From positions 1 through 8,965 of the forward strand of contig CANBTO010000181.1 of the NCBI GenBank assembly GCA_947372405.1: DNA of 8,965 bases, read 5' to 3'. This document shows positions 1 through 7,413 of this stretch, piece after piece; positions within the stretch are counted from its first letter, which is position 1, and every line of letters starts with the position of its first letter. This DNA comes from Verrucomicrobiaceae bacterium (GTDB lineage: Bacteria > Verrucomicrobiota > Verrucomicrobiae > Verrucomicrobiales > Akkermansiaceae). Both the position numbers and the translations under genes were made by a program. Under the pieces are notes generated by a model that saw only the letters and a program-made list of their open reading frames with translations, was not told the DNA's origin and did not search any database.

Positions 1-2400
1 CGTGATTTCTTCTGGCCCGAGCTTCGTATCGCGAGCGTTGACCTCGAATTCTTGGATGTGGATCGAAGTGAAGATGTCTTCCTTCAGAACCTTTTCGGAA
101 ATGAGGATAGCGTCTTCGAAGTTGTAACCGTTCCACGGCATGAACGCGACGAGCACGTTGCGGCCGATGGCGAGTTCTCCGTCTTCGGTATTAGGACCGT
201 CGGCGAGCACCTGACCCTTCTTGATCTTCTGGCCCTTCTTGACGATCGGCTTCTGGTTGATGCAGGTGCCGGCGTTGGAGCGCATGAATTTGCGCAGCGG
301 ATAAGCCATGATGCCCTTGTCGAGGTTGGACTTCACCGATTCAGGATCGGAGAGGAACTTCTCGTCGGAAACGGGGAGCTTGCCATCCGGGCTGGTGACA
401 ATGATTTCCGCGGTTGCGGCGGCGACAATGCCGTCCGCTTCGGAAACAACCACCGCACGCGAATCGCGGGCGGCCTTGCCTTCGAGACCGGTACCGACGA
501 GCGGCGCTTCGGAAACGAGAAGCGGCACTCCCTGGCGCTGCATGTTGGATCCCATCAGCGCGCGGTTGGCGTCGTCGTGCTCAAGGAAGGGAATCAGACC
601 TGCGGCGACCGACACGAGCTGTTTCGGAGAAACGTCCATGTAGTGAACGTCAGTCGGCAGGGCCTCGATGAACTCGCCGCCTTTTTCACGGGCGGTGATG
701 CGCTCGGTTTGGAAGGTACCCTTCTTGTCGATCGGGTTGTTCGCCTGGGCGATGAGGAAGTTTTCCTCCTGGTCGGCCGTTAGATATTCGATCTCGTTGG
801 TGACCCTGGAGTCCTTGACGCGGCGGTAAGGGGTTTCGATGAAACCGAACTCGTTGATGCGCGCATAGGTACACATCGAGTTGATGAGACCGATGTTCGG
901 GCCTTCCGGAGTTTCAATCGGACAGATCCGGCCGTAGTGGGACGGATGCACGTCGCGGACTTCGAAGCCGGCGCGGTCGCGGTTGAGACCACCTGGTCCA
1001 AGAGCCGACAGGCGGCGCTTGTGGGTGAGCTCGGCGAGCGGGTTCGTCTGGTCCATGAACTGCGAGAGCTGCGAACGACCGAAGAAATCACGCACGACGG
1101 CGGAGAGCGCCTTCGGGTTGATCAGCTTCTGCGGCGTCATGCCTTCGATGTTCACATCGAACAAGGTCATGCGCTCCTTGACCAGACGCTCGGTGCGGGC
1201 AAGGCCCACGCGGCACTGGTTGGCTAACAGCTCACCCACCGCACGCACGCGGCGGGAACCAAGGTGGTCGATGTCGTCGATGACACCGTCGCCTTTTTTC
1301 AACTTCAGGATGTAACGCACGGCGGCGAGGAAATCCTCGGGCACCATGATGCGCTGGTCGGAATCCACACCGATGCCGAGCTTCTGGTTGATCTTGTAAC
1401 GGCCGACGCGGGTGAGGTCGTATTTCTTCGGATCGAAGAACAGACGCTTCAGCAGCGCGCGGGCGTTGGCGGCGGTCGGCGGATCACCGGGGCGCAGTTT
1501 CCGATAGATATCCTTGAGCGCGGATTCCTCGTCACGGGCCGGATCCTTGCGGAGGGACTTGAGAAGAATTTCATCCTCGCGGCCGTCGATGACTTCGACC
1601 TGCTTGTGGCCGAGCGCGAGAAGCTGGCGGACGATGCCGATGGTGAGCGGCTCGTAGGCCTTGGCGACGACGAGCTCGCCGTCAAGGATGTCCTCGAAGG
1701 GCACCTTGTGGCCGAGTTCGCCTTCGTCCATCGCTTCAGCAAGCGGCAGGGCTTCGGGAGAATAGAAATGGCTGACGATGTCGCGGTCCGTCGGATAGCC
1801 GAGCACGCGCAGGAAAGTGGTCGCAAGGAACTTGCGGCGGCGGCGGCGGCGGTCGAGATAGACGTAAAGCAGGTCGTTGGTGTCGAACTGCACTTCGAGC
1901 CATGAACCACGGTCCGGGATGATGCGGAACGAGTGGAGCAGCTTGCCGTTCAAGTGCTGCGAGGTTTCGAAGCAGATACCAGGCGAACGGTGGAGCTGGG
2001 AAACGATGACACGCTCGGCGCCGTTGATGATGAAGGTGCCGCGGCGGGTCATCATCGGCAGCTCGCCCATGTAAACGCGCTCCTTCTTGTTGCCGGTCTC
2101 GTCCTTGAGCTTGAAGGTCACGTAAAGCGCCGCGCTGAAACTCTCGCTGTTGCGGAGGGATTCGAGAGAGGTGATTTTGGGATCCTCGATGTCATAACTG
2201 ACGAAATCCAGTTCGATGGCCTCGTCGTAGCTCTTGATCGGGAACACTTCGCGGAAAACCGCTTGGAGACCCGCGTCGGCGCGTTCGCTGGGGGGCACTT
2301 CCTTTTGAAGGAACTCGTCATACGAGCGGCTTTGGACCTCGATGAGGTTGGGCGGTTCGATGACCTCTTCGAATTTCCCGAAATAGAGACGTTCAGCCAT
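1..2400 (-). CDS. rpoB: DNA-directed RNA polymerase beta subunit (partial, C-terminus beyond window)
   Basis: This gene encodes the beta subunit of RNA polymerase, which forms one pincer of the DNA cleft and much of the active centre. The frame is open for 800 codons from ATG at 2400 to base 1, so roughly the last 490 residues are missing by comparison with E. coli (1342 aa). The start [19 protein letters not shown] is followed by [22 protein letters not shown], a beta hallmark. The rifampicin pocket is at residues 439-471 ([20 protein letters not shown], then [13 protein letters not shown]). Q447, D450, H460, R463 and S465 correspond to E. coli Q513, D516, H526, R529 and S531 and are all the sensitive-type residue. 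[12 protein letters not shown] (758-769) carries the E-D pair near the active site, and [10 protein letters not shown] follows. Residues 184-190 are RRRRRRK. It lies 199 nt after rplL. There is no SD; the upstream bases are ACCACACAACGCC. Confidence 0.98.
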   Translation of the reverse strand, partial: MAERLYFGKFEEVIEPPNLIEVQSRSYDEFLQKEVPPSERADAGLQAVFREVFPIKSYDEAIELDFVSYDIEDPKITSLESLRNSESFSAALYVTFKLKDETGNKKERVYMGELPMMTRRGTFIINGAERVIVSQLHRSPGICFETSQHLNGKLLHSFRIIPDRGSWLEVQFDTNDLLYVYLDRRRRRRKFLATTFLRVLGYPTDRDIVSHFYSPEALPLAEAMDEGELGHKVPFEDILDGELVVAKAYEPLTIGIVRQLLALGHKQVEVIDGREDEILLKSLRKDPARDEESALKDIYRKLRPGDPPTAANARALLKRLFFDPKKYDLTRVGRYKINQKLGIGVDSDQRIMVPEDFLAAVRYILKLKKGDGVIDDIDHLGSRRVRAVGELLANQCRVGLARTERLVKERMTLFDVNIEGMTPQKLINPKALSAVVRDFFGRSQLSQFMDQTNPLAELTHKRRLSALGPGGLNRDRAGFEVRDVHPSHYGRICPIETPEGPNIGLINSMCTYARINEFGFIETPYRRVKDSRVTNEIEYLTADQEENFLIAQANNPIDKKGTFQTERITAREKGGEFIEALPTDVHYMDVSPKQLVSVAAGLIPFLEHDDANRALMGSNMQRQGVPLLVSEAPLVGTGLEGKAARDSRAVVVSEADGIVAAATAEIIVTSPDGKLPVSDEKFLSDPESVKSNLDKGIMAYPLRKFMRSNAGTCINQKPIVKKGQKIKKGQVLADGPNTEDGELAIGRNVLVAFMPWNGYNFEDAILISEKVLKEDIFTSIHIQEFEVNARDTKLGPEEIT

Positions 2401-2548
2401 GGCGTTGTGTGGTATTCTAATGACAAATTGAGCCCGAGCCGCGAACGGTCTCAGGCAGGGTGGACTTCAAGCGTTGAAAAGTGGTGTCGGAATCGGAGAG
2501 AATGACTTTTTTGGATTAATAAAATCTCGCGCCGATCACGACGGAAGT

Positions 2549-2582
2549 TCCCGGAGCGGAACGGATTCGCACCGCTCCGGGA
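2549..2582 (-). promoter_or_regulatory. rplL-rpoB intergenic stem-loop (attenuator or processing hairpin)
   Basis: A perfect 11-bp inverted repeat, 2549-2559 against 2572-2582 (TCCCGGAGCGG / CCGCTCCGGGA on the plus strand), encloses a 12-nt loop. It sits 17 nt after the rplL stop codon. In the minus-strand transcript the stem is followed by ACUUCCGUCG, so there is no U-tract and it is not a canonical intrinsic terminator. E. coli has a partial attenuator and an RNase III site in the same gap, so a role in lowering rpoBC expression relative to rplJL is a reasonable inference. About 150 nt then separate it from rpoB; that stretch includes an AT-rich patch (2510-2527) but no promoter I would defend. 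Confidence 0.7.
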
Positions 2583-2599
2583 TAAATCCGGTGAGGGTG

Positions 2600-2974
2600 T
2601 TACTTGAGCTCGATCTTGGCACCAGCCTCTTCGAGCTTCTTCTTGGCGCCTTCGGCAGCGTCTTTGGCGACGCCTTCGAGAATCTTCGCAGGGGCGCTTT
2701 CGACGAGCTTCTTCGCGTCGGCAAGACCGAGGCCGGGAGCGACTTCGCGCACCGCCTTGATGACACCGATCTTGTTCGCACCGCAATCGGTGAGAACGAC
2801 GTCGAATTCGGTTTTTTCTTCGACAGCTTCGACAGGGCCGGCGGCAGGACCAGCGGCGGCGACGGGAGCTGCGGCGGAGACGCCCCAGGTTTCTTCGAGT
2901 TGTTTGACAAGTTCGACAGCTTCCAGAACGGTAAGCTTGCCGAGTTCTTCAGCGAGTTGTGCAATATTGGCCAT
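2600..2974 (-). CDS. rplL: 50S ribosomal protein L7/L12
   Basis: L7/L12 is the multi-copy stalk protein that recruits EF-Tu and EF-G and stimulates their GTPase activity. The 124-aa product has the normal family length. Residues 1-31 form the dimerisation and L10-binding domain ([20 protein letters not shown]). An Ala/Pro/Gly hinge spans about 33-50. The C-terminal factor-binding domain spans about 54-124 and contains the conserved [18 protein letters not shown] and [15 protein letters not shown] at 2974 is preceded by AAAAGGAAAACAAA, the only convincing SD in front of any gene here. The gene is 135 nt downstream of rplJ and 199 nt upstream of rpoB. The 135-nt leader can fold into a branched structure (see separate entry). 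Confidence 0.98.
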   Translation of the reverse strand: MANIAQLAEELGKLTVLEAVELVKQLEETWGVSAAAPVAAAGPAAGPVEAVEEKTEFDVVLTDCGANKIGVIKAVREVAPGLGLADAKKLVESAPAKILEGVAKDAAEGAKKKLEEAGAKIELK

Positions 2975-2980
2975 TTTGTT

Positions 2981-2988
2981 TTCCTTTT
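2981..2988 (-). promoter_or_regulatory. Shine-Dalgarno site of rplL
   Basis: The minus strand reads AAAAGGAA at 2988-2981, with AGGA ending 7 nt before the ATG at 2974. It lies in an A-rich, presumably open stretch directly after the folded leader. No other gene start in this window has an SD of comparable quality, which fits the need to make several copies of L7/L12 per ribosome. Confidence 0.75.
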
Positions 2989-2990
2989 GC

Positions 2991-3054
2991 GGTATCGTCG
3001 CCTCCGGAGCCTCCGGAGATTTCAGTGCGGCAGCCGCCGCCCCGACGAGGAACC
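2991..3054 (-). promoter_or_regulatory. Candidate structured RNA leader of rplL (three-way junction)
   Basis: On the minus-strand RNA, three helices can form together. P1 is UCGUCG (3048-3043) with CGACGA (3000-2995), extended across a small internal loop by GGU (3054-3052) with ACC (2993-2991). P2 is GCGGC-GGCU-GCCGC (3040-3027). P3 is CUCCGGA-GGC-UCCGGAG (3018-3002). P3 comes from a tandem 9-mer, CCTCCGGAG twice at 3001-3018. The structure ends a few bases before the rplL SD, and the 8 nt joining P2 and P3 (ACUGAAAU) are unpaired. By position it could be a ribosomal-protein binding site or a processing element. Short helices arise by chance in GC-rich DNA, so this is a hypothesis read by eye. 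Confidence 0.4.
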
Positions 3055-3109
3055 ATTGTGTGTTCAGGCGGAAGCGGGAGACGCCGCCGCCATCAGTTCA
3101 GATTGTTTG

Positions 3110-3676
3110 TTATTCGGCAGCGGCTTCGGCCGGGGCGGCTTCTGCGGCAGGTGCCGATTCTTCGGCGGGTGCGGATTCCTCTTCCTTCGGGCTGGATTCG
3201 CCATCGGGATCGAATTTGTTTTTGATGACGCGGGCGATCATCGAGGCAGGCTCGAGGATCGTGCCGAGAAGTTGCGAAAGGACAGCTTCGCGGGACGGGA
3301 TGTCCGCGATGGCCTGAAGCTTGGCGGTGTCGAGCACGGCGTTGCCTAACAGACCGATCTTCATTTCCGGCTTCTTGAATTCCTTTTCGAAATTCTTGAT
3401 GACCTTGGCGGCGGCGAACACTTCCGCCTCGCCCATGACGAAGGCGGTTTGTCCGACGAGGCCGTCACCGAGGTCCGGCAGACCGGCTTCGGCAAGCACC
3501 TTGCGCATGTAGCTGTTCTTCGCGACGGTGCAGCGTGCGCCGCCGGAGTCGAGACGATTGCGGAGCTCCGTGAACTGCTTCACGGTGAGACCTGTGTAAT
3601 CGATGACGATCAGGTAGGGCGACGCGTTGACGCGCTCCAGCAGACCGTCGATGATGATTTTCTTATCGGGATTCAT
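3110..3676 (-). CDS. rplJ: 50S ribosomal protein L10
   Basis: L10 anchors the L7/L12 dimers to the 23S rRNA at the base of the ribosomal stalk. The 188-aa product is longer than E. coli L10 (165 aa). The N-terminal rRNA-binding domain includes YLIVIDYTGLTVKQFTELRN (21-40) and CTVAKNSYMRKVL (49-61). The helix that carries L7/L12 in the family should lie at about 129-153 (REAVLSQLLGTILEPASMIA). After that, residues 156-188 form an acidic, low-complexity tail rich in Ala, Pro and Glu, which accounts for the extra length. ATG at 3676 lies 20 nt after the rplA stop. The upstream bases CACCACCAACGACC contain no SD. The gap is too short for an E. coli-style L10 leader, so any L10 autoregulation would have to act elsewhere. 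Confidence 0.97.
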   Translation of the reverse strand: MNPDKKIIIDGLLERVNASPYLIVIDYTGLTVKQFTELRNRLDSGGARCTVAKNSYMRKVLAEAGLPDLGDGLVGQTAFVMGEAEVFAAAKVIKNFEKEFKKPEMKIGLLGNAVLDTAKLQAIADIPSREAVLSQLLGTILEPASMIARVIKNKFDPDGESSPKEEESAPAEESAPAAEAAPAEAAAE

Positions 3677-3696
3677 GGTCGTTGGTGGTGCCGGGA

Positions 3697-4404
3697 TTAA
3701 GCGGAGGCTTTGGTGTAGGTGGCGGCTTCCAGCGGGATGCCGGGAAGCATCGTGGCGGCGAGAGTCACCGCCTGGATGTAGTTGCCCTTGGCGGATGCCG
3801 GTTTGGCGCGGACGACGCCGTCCACGAAGGAACGGGCGTTTTCAGCGAGTTGCTCGGGATCGAAGGAGATCTTGCCGATGGAACCGGAAACGTTGCCGTT
3901 CTTGTCCAGCTTGAAGTCGATGCGGCCGGCCTTCACTTCGCGGACAGCCTTGGCGGTGTCGTCGGTGACGGTGCCGGTCTTCGGGTTCGGCATCAGGCCG
4001 CGAGGTCCGAGGACACGGGCGATTTTACGGACTTCGGTCATCGCATCCGGAGTGGCGATGGCGGAATCGAAATCCGTGAATCCTTCCTGCACCCTTTTGA
4101 TGAGGTCTTCGAAACCGACGTGCTCGGCTCCGGCGGCGATGGCTGCCTCAGCGGCGGCACCTTGGGCGAAGACGGCGACGCGGACGTTCTTTCCGGTACC
4201 GTGTGGGAGTGAGACGGACCCCCGGACCATCTGGTCGCTCTTCCGAGGATCCACACCAAGGTGGAAGGAGAGTGTGACGGTGGGAGTGAATTTTGGCGCC
4301 GGAAATTGCTTCACGGTGCTGATTGCGTCGGTCAGGGAGTAGCTCTTGCCTGCTTGGACGAGAGCGACCGCCTTCTTGTAGCGTTTGCTGCGGTGTTTGG
4401 CCAT
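3697..4404 (-). CDS. rplA: 50S ribosomal protein L1
   Basis: L1 forms the mobile stalk beside the ribosomal E site and helps release deacylated tRNA. In many bacteria it also represses its own operon by binding mRNA. The 235-aa product matches the usual bacterial length (about 230). The start MAKHRSKRYKKA is typical, and the family signature LGPRGLMPNPKTGTV lies at 132-146. GKNVRVAVFAQG (71-82) and NVSGSIGKISF (in the last third) are further conserved blocks. ATG at 4404 has no SD; the preceding CCAACCCACAAACACA contains no G. It is 86 nt downstream of rplK and 20 nt upstream of rplJ in one apparent operon. I could not recognise an L1-binding motif in the leaders of rplK or rplA. Confidence 0.98.
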   Translation of the reverse strand: MAKHRSKRYKKAVALVQAGKSYSLTDAISTVKQFPAPKFTPTVTLSFHLGVDPRKSDQMVRGSVSLPHGTGKNVRVAVFAQGAAAEAAIAAGAEHVGFEDLIKRVQEGFTDFDSAIATPDAMTEVRKIARVLGPRGLMPNPKTGTVTDDTAKAVREVKAGRIDFKLDKNGNVSGSIGKISFDPEQLAENARSFVDGVVRAKPASAKGNYIQAVTLAATMLPGIPLEAATYTKASA

Positions 4405-4430
4405 TGTGTTTGTGGGTTGGCAGTTCGTGC

Positions 4431-4459
4431 GGAAAACGCTGGATGCGTTTCCCTCCTGC
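4431..4459 (-). promoter_or_regulatory. Hairpin and orphan AGGAGG in the rplA leader
   Basis: The minus strand contains AGGAGG at 4459-4454, 49 nt before the rplA ATG and so too far away to act as its ribosome binding site. No ATG, GTG or TTG lies at usable spacing after it. It runs directly into a hairpin: AAACGC (4450-4445) pairs with GCGTTT (4439-4434) around a 5-nt loop, and two more G-C pairs form beyond one bulged base. It may be a ribosome standby site, a processing element or chance. Confidence 0.35.
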
Positions 4460-4490
4460 GGGTGCCCCGACGGATCGGAGCTGAGAATGA

Positions 4491-4919
4491 TTACATGCCT
4501 TCGATTTCAAGACCCATCTGGCGGGCCGTTCCAGCGAGGATGCGCGCGGCGGCCTCGGGATCCTTGGTGTTGAGGTCGGGCATCTTGATTTTCACCACGT
4601 CCATGAGCTGGGCCTTGGTGATCTTGCCGACCTTGATCTTGTTCGCTTCCTTGGAACCGGAAGCAAGACCGGCGGCCTTCTTGAGAAGGTTGCCCGCGGG
4701 GGGCTTCTTGGTGACGAAGGAGAAGGACTTGTCCTTGTAAACCGAGATCACCACGGGAAGCACGTCGCCGGCTTGACTCTGGGTGGAGGCATTGAATTCC
4801 TTGCAGAACGCCATGATGTTGACACCGGCCTGACCGAGTGCAGGGCCCACGGGCGGTGATGGGTTGGCGGCTCCGGCGTTGATCTGGAGCTTGATGATTT
4901 TGACGACTTCCTTGGCCAT
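4491..4919 (-). CDS. rplK: 50S ribosomal protein L11
   Basis: L11 binds the GTPase-associated region of 23S rRNA and contributes to factor binding and the stringent response through RelA-type enzymes. The 142-aa product equals the E. coli length. The N-terminal domain carries the proline-rich helix [20 protein letters not shown] (21-40), the site linked to thiostrepton sensitivity. The C-terminal rRNA-binding domain spans about 75-142, with [15 protein letters not shown] and a typical end, [22 protein letters not shown] at 4919 lies 65 nt after the nusG stop. The upstream AACTAAGCATTCATT shows no SD. Synteny nusG-rplK-rplA-rplJ-rplL is the standard bacterial order. Confidence 0.98.
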   Translation of the reverse strand: MAKEVVKIIKLQINAGAANPSPPVGPALGQAGVNIMAFCKEFNASTQSQAGDVLPVVISVYKDKSFSFVTKKPPAGNLLKKAAGLASGSKEANKIKVGKITKAQLMDVVKIKMPDLNTKDPEAAARILAGTARQMGLEIEGM

Positions 4920-4984
4920 AATGAATGCTTAGTTACGTTCGGGAGAGGGGTGATTGTAAATTCAGGGATGCAGGTCCAGACAAA

Positions 4985-5554
4985 TCATGCGCGTTCGACC
5001 TGCCAATATTCGAGTTCGACCGGCGTGCTGCGGCCGAAGATGGTGACGGAAACGCGGAGTTTGCCGCGTTCGGGGTCGATTTCCTCGACAATGCCGTTCT
5101 GGCTTTGGAACGGACCGTCGGCCACCTTCACGGTGTCGCCCACTTCGAAACTGATCGCCGGGCGGACGCTTTCCTCGCGCTCCTTGATCTGCGAAAGCAT
5201 GGCCTCGACCTCGCGCGGACGCATCGGTGCCGGGCGGTCCTTGGTGCCAGCGAATCCGATCACGCCGTCCAGCTCCTTGATGAAAAACCAGGTCTTCTCG
5301 ACGAGCTGGTTGTCCTCGGTGGTCAGGTTCATGTTGACGATGATGTAGCCGGGGAAGAATTTCTTCTTGGTCTCGGTCTTCTTGCCGCGGCGGATCTCGG
5401 AGACCATTTCGGTCGGCACGAGCACCTCGCGGATGTATTCGGTCATGCCTTCGGCTTCCGCGTTGCGCTGGATCCGGTCACGCACCTTTCCTTCCTGTCC
5501 GGAAAGCACTTGGACAACGTACCACTGGTCGCGGAATGGCTTGGTTTCAGACAT
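4985..5554 (-). CDS. nusG: Transcription termination/antitermination factor NusG
   Basis: NusG binds RNA polymerase, affects pausing and links it to Rho or to ribosomal protein S10. The 189-aa product is close to the usual 175-190. The NGN domain spans about 9-115, with WYVVQVLSGQEGKVRDRI near the start and the conserved KKKFFPGYIIVNM (63-75). The KOW domain spans about 137-165 (EVGDTVKVADGPFQSQNGIV). The KOW core reads GPFQSQNG where many bacteria have GPFANFNG, a mild variation. A highly charged strip, RRGKKTETKKK (55-65), precedes FFPGY and is common in the family. ATG at 5554 lies 42 nt after the secE stop. There is no SD (CTGACCGACCCATC upstream). Confidence 0.98.
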   Translation of the reverse strand: MSETKPFRDQWYVVQVLSGQEGKVRDRIQRNAEAEGMTEYIREVLVPTEMVSEIRRGKKTETKKKFFPGYIIVNMNLTTEDNQLVEKTWFFIKELDGVIGFAGTKDRPAPMRPREVEAMLSQIKEREESVRPAISFEVGDTVKVADGPFQSQNGIVEEIDPERGKLRVSVTIFGRSTPVELEYWQVERA

Positions 5555-5596
5555 GATGGGTCGGTCAGGAAAAGTGGATTAAGGACACTGTGGGTC

Positions 5597-5824
5597 TCAG
5601 CGGCCAAGATTGGTGAAAAAGCCCACGATCAGCACGTGGAAGAAGTCCCAGAACTGCACGAAACCGGCGAGCAGGATCATCGCGATAAGCACCACGACGG
5701 TCGAATCAACCAGCTCCTTGTATTTCTTCAACCCCTTGATTTTCGGGTCGGACTCCCAAGGCCAGCTCGCTTTGCGGAGCTCGCCTTTGACCTCGCCCAG
5801 GAAATTTGAGATTTTGGAAAACAT
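5597..5824 (-). CDS. secE: Preprotein translocase subunit SecE
   Basis: SecE clamps SecY in the inner-membrane protein-export channel. The start chosen is ATG at 5824, giving 75 aa (MFSKISNFLGEVKGELRKAS). An in-frame ATG at 5887 exists but would begin inside tRNA-Trp and add residues with no SecE similarity, so I reject it. The amphipathic cytoplasmic part has the family pattern F-x2-V-x2-EL-x-K-x-SWP at 8-22. One transmembrane helix spans about 42-58 (TVVVLIAMILLAGFVQF), and a second hydrophobic stretch ends the protein (FFHVLIVGFF). This is a minimal single-span SecE, not the three-span E. coli form. It lies 30 nt after tRNA-Trp and 42 nt before nusG. No SD is visible. Confidence 0.95.
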   Translation of the reverse strand: MFSKISNFLGEVKGELRKASWPWESDPKIKGLKKYKELVDSTVVVLIAMILLAGFVQFWDFFHVLIVGFFTNLGR

Positions 5825-5854
5825 GTTAGGTGACTGTGGGACGGAATGGAAAGG

Positions 5855-5930
5855 TGGCACGGCAGGAGGGACTCGAACCCCCAACACTCGGTTTTGGAGA
5901 CCGATGCTCTACCAATTGAACTACTGCCGT
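5855..5930 (-). tRNA. tRNA-Trp (anticodon CCA)
   Basis: The minus strand folds as a complete cloverleaf. The acceptor stem is ACGGCAG (5930-5924) with CTGCCGT (5865-5859), 7 perfect pairs. The D arm is GTTC/GAGC with AATTGGTA in the loop. The anticodon arm is TCGGT-CTCCAAA-ACCGA, giving anticodon CCA. The T arm is GGGGG-TTCGAGT-CCCTC. The discriminator is G, and the 3' CCA is encoded at 5857-5855. The tRNA lies between tuf and secE, so it is probably cut from their common transcript. The same tuf-trnW-secE order occurs in other bacteria, including Chlamydia. Confidence 0.98.
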
Positions 5931-5945
5931 TTTGAGGCGACTGAA

Positions 5946-5971
5946 GGGCACTCCGTTTGAGCGGAGTGCCC
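5946..5971 (-). terminator. Stem-loop between tuf and tRNA-Trp (weak terminator or processing site)
   Basis: A perfect 10-bp inverted repeat (GGGCACTCCG at 5946-5955, CGGAGTGCCC at 5962-5971) has a 6-nt loop. On the minus-strand RNA the stem is followed by UUCAGUCGCC, only two U residues, so full termination is unlikely. A second, weaker hairpin (TTCGGA 5984-5989 with TCCGAA 6008-6013) lies closer to the tuf stop. Partial termination after tuf, which needs far higher output than secE-nusG, or RNA processing ahead of the tRNA would both fit. Confidence 0.6.
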
Positions 5972-6029
5972 CGAAATCGTGCGTTCGGACCTGACCCGGA
6001 GACCGGATCCGAAGCCTCTTCGCGAATGA

Positions 6030-7214
6030 TTACTTGATGATTTCACCCACGCGGCCGGCACCGACGGTGCGACCACCTTCGCGGATGGCGAAGCGCATGG
6101 TTTGCTCCATGGCAATCGGAGTGATGAGCTCGACTTCCAGGTTGATGTTGTCACCGGGCATCACCATTTCGACACCTTCCGGAAGCTTGATGCTGCCGGT
6201 CACGTCGGTGGTGCGGAAGTAGAACTGCGGGCGATAGTTCGAGAAGAACGGGGTGTGGCGGCCGCCTTCTTCCTTGGAAAGAACGTAGATCTCGGACTTG
6301 AAGATCGTGTGACCCTTGACGGTGCCGACCTTGGCGATGACCTGGCCGCGCTCCACGTCGGTCTTCTTGAGACCACGGAGAAGGAGGCCCACGTTGTCAC
6401 CGGCACGACCTTCGTCGAGCAGCTTGCGGAACATTTCGATGTCGGTGACGGTGGTCTTCTGCGTGTCGCGGATGCCAACGATTTCGACTTCTTCCATCTT
6501 CTTGACGATACCGCGTTCGACGCGGCCGGTGCAGACGGTTCCACGACCTTCGATCGAGAACACGTCTTCGATCGGCATGAGGAAGGTCTTGTCGATCGGA
6601 CGCTCGGGCTCGGGGATGTAGGAATCCACAGCGTCCATGAGCTTCATGATGTTTTCCATCTGGGCGGCGTCGCCTTCAAGGGCGGCCTTGGCGGAACCCA
6701 TCACGATCGGAATCTCGTCGCCGGGGAATTCGTAGGAGGAAAGGAGGTCACGGACTTCCATTTCAACGAGTTCGAGGAGTTCGGCATCGTCCACAAGGTC
6801 AACCTTGTTCATGAACACCACGAGGGCGGGCACGCCGACCTGGCGGGCAAGCAGGATGTGCTCGCGGGTTTGCGGCATCGGGCCGTCAGCGGCGGAAACG
6901 ACAAGAATACCACCGTCCATCTGGGCGGCACCGGTGATCATGTTCTTCACGTAGTCGGCGTGACCGGGGCAATCCACGTGCGCGTAGTGGCGCTTGACGG
7001 TCTCATATTCCACGTGGGCGGTGTTGATCGTGATGCCGCGCTCGCGTTCTTCGGGAGCCGCGTCGATGTCCGCGTAGCTCTTCTTTTGTGCGAGTCCCTT
7101 TTCGGCGAGCGTGTTGGTGATCGCTGCGGTGAGGGTGGTTTTGCCGTGGTCAACGTGACCGATGGTACCGATGTTAACGTGCGGCTTGTTGCGCTGGAAT
7201 GATTCTTTAGCCAT
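6030..7214 (-). CDS. tuf: Elongation factor Tu
   Basis: EF-Tu is the GTPase that carries aminoacyl-tRNA to the ribosomal A site. The 394-aa product has the family's normal length and runs from [20 protein letters not shown] to [11 protein letters not shown]. The P-loop GHVDHGKT is at 19-26, switch I RERGITIN at 57-64, DCPGHADY at 81-88 (H85 is the catalytic His), NKVD at 136-139 and SAK at 174-176. Domains 2 and 3 follow from about 210. Positions tied to kirromycin resistance in E. coli keep the sensitive residues Q125 and A376. ATG at 7214 is 49 nt after tRNA-Thr and has no SD; the upstream AGAACAACAACCACC is almost free of G. The flanking tRNAs and the downstream secE match the E. coli tufB-type locus. 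Whether a second tuf exists elsewhere cannot be seen. Confidence 0.99.
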   Translation of the reverse strand: MAKESFQRNKPHVNIGTIGHVDHGKTTLTAAITNTLAEKGLAQKKSYADIDAAPEERERGITINTAHVEYETVKRHYAHVDCPGHADYVKNMITGAAQMDGGILVVSAADGPMPQTREHILLARQVGVPALVVFMNKVDLVDDAELLELVEMEVRDLLSSYEFPGDEIPIVMGSAKAALEGDAAQMENIMKLMDAVDSYIPEPERPIDKTFLMPIEDVFSIEGRGTVCTGRVERGIVKKMEEVEIVGIRDTQKTTVTDIEMFRKLLDEGRAGDNVGLLLRGLKKTDVERGQVIAKVGTVKGHTIFKSEIYVLSKEEGGRHTPFFSNYRPQFYFRTTDVTGSIKLPEGVEMVMPGDNINLEVELITPIAMEQTMRFAIREGGRTVGAGRVGEIIK

Positions 7215-7263
7215 GGTGGTTGTTGTTCTGCTTGAGACGTGTGAGATTTTTTCGTGATTGCCC

Positions 7264-7338
<75 letters not shown>

Positions 7339-7369
7339 GATGGATATTTCACCCTACCTTTGACTCGAC

Positions 7370-7413
7370 AAAAACACCGCGACCCGCCCCAAATGGTTGG
7401 AGACTGGACGCGG
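7370..7413 (-). promoter_or_regulatory. Terminator-like hairpin in the tRNA-Thr/tuf leader
   Basis: In the leader RNA, CCGCG (7413-7409) pairs with CGCGG (7381-7377). Inside it, CUCCAA (7402-7397) pairs with UUGGGG (7392-7387) around a 4-nt loop. The outer stem is followed by UG and then UUUUU (7374-7370), which resembles an intrinsic terminator or attenuator. A competing pairing exists: CCGCCC (7446-7441) with GGGCGG (7389-7384) would break the inner stem. It lies between the likely promoter and tRNA-Thr. The outer stem has only 5 strong pairs, so the call is tentative. Confidence 0.35.

Noticed and set aside
52..1905. Long plus-strand open frames opposite rpoB (243 aa and 213 aa)
   Set aside because: They are antisense to an unmistakable rpoB frame, have no recognisable domains, and arise from the codon bias of a GC-rich gene.
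2401..2548. Separate promoter for rpoB in the rplL-rpoB gap
   Set aside because: AT-rich patches exist, but no -35/-10 pair with acceptable boxes and spacing was found.
5825..5887. Longer secE start at 5887
   Set aside because: It would begin inside tRNA-Trp and add residues unlike SecE; ATG 5824 gives the normal N-terminus.
6102..7202. 366-aa plus-strand open frame opposite tuf
   Set aside because: It is the mirror of a highly biased EF-Tu gene. Its His/Gly/Asp-rich translation resembles antisense of EF-Tu, not a real protein.
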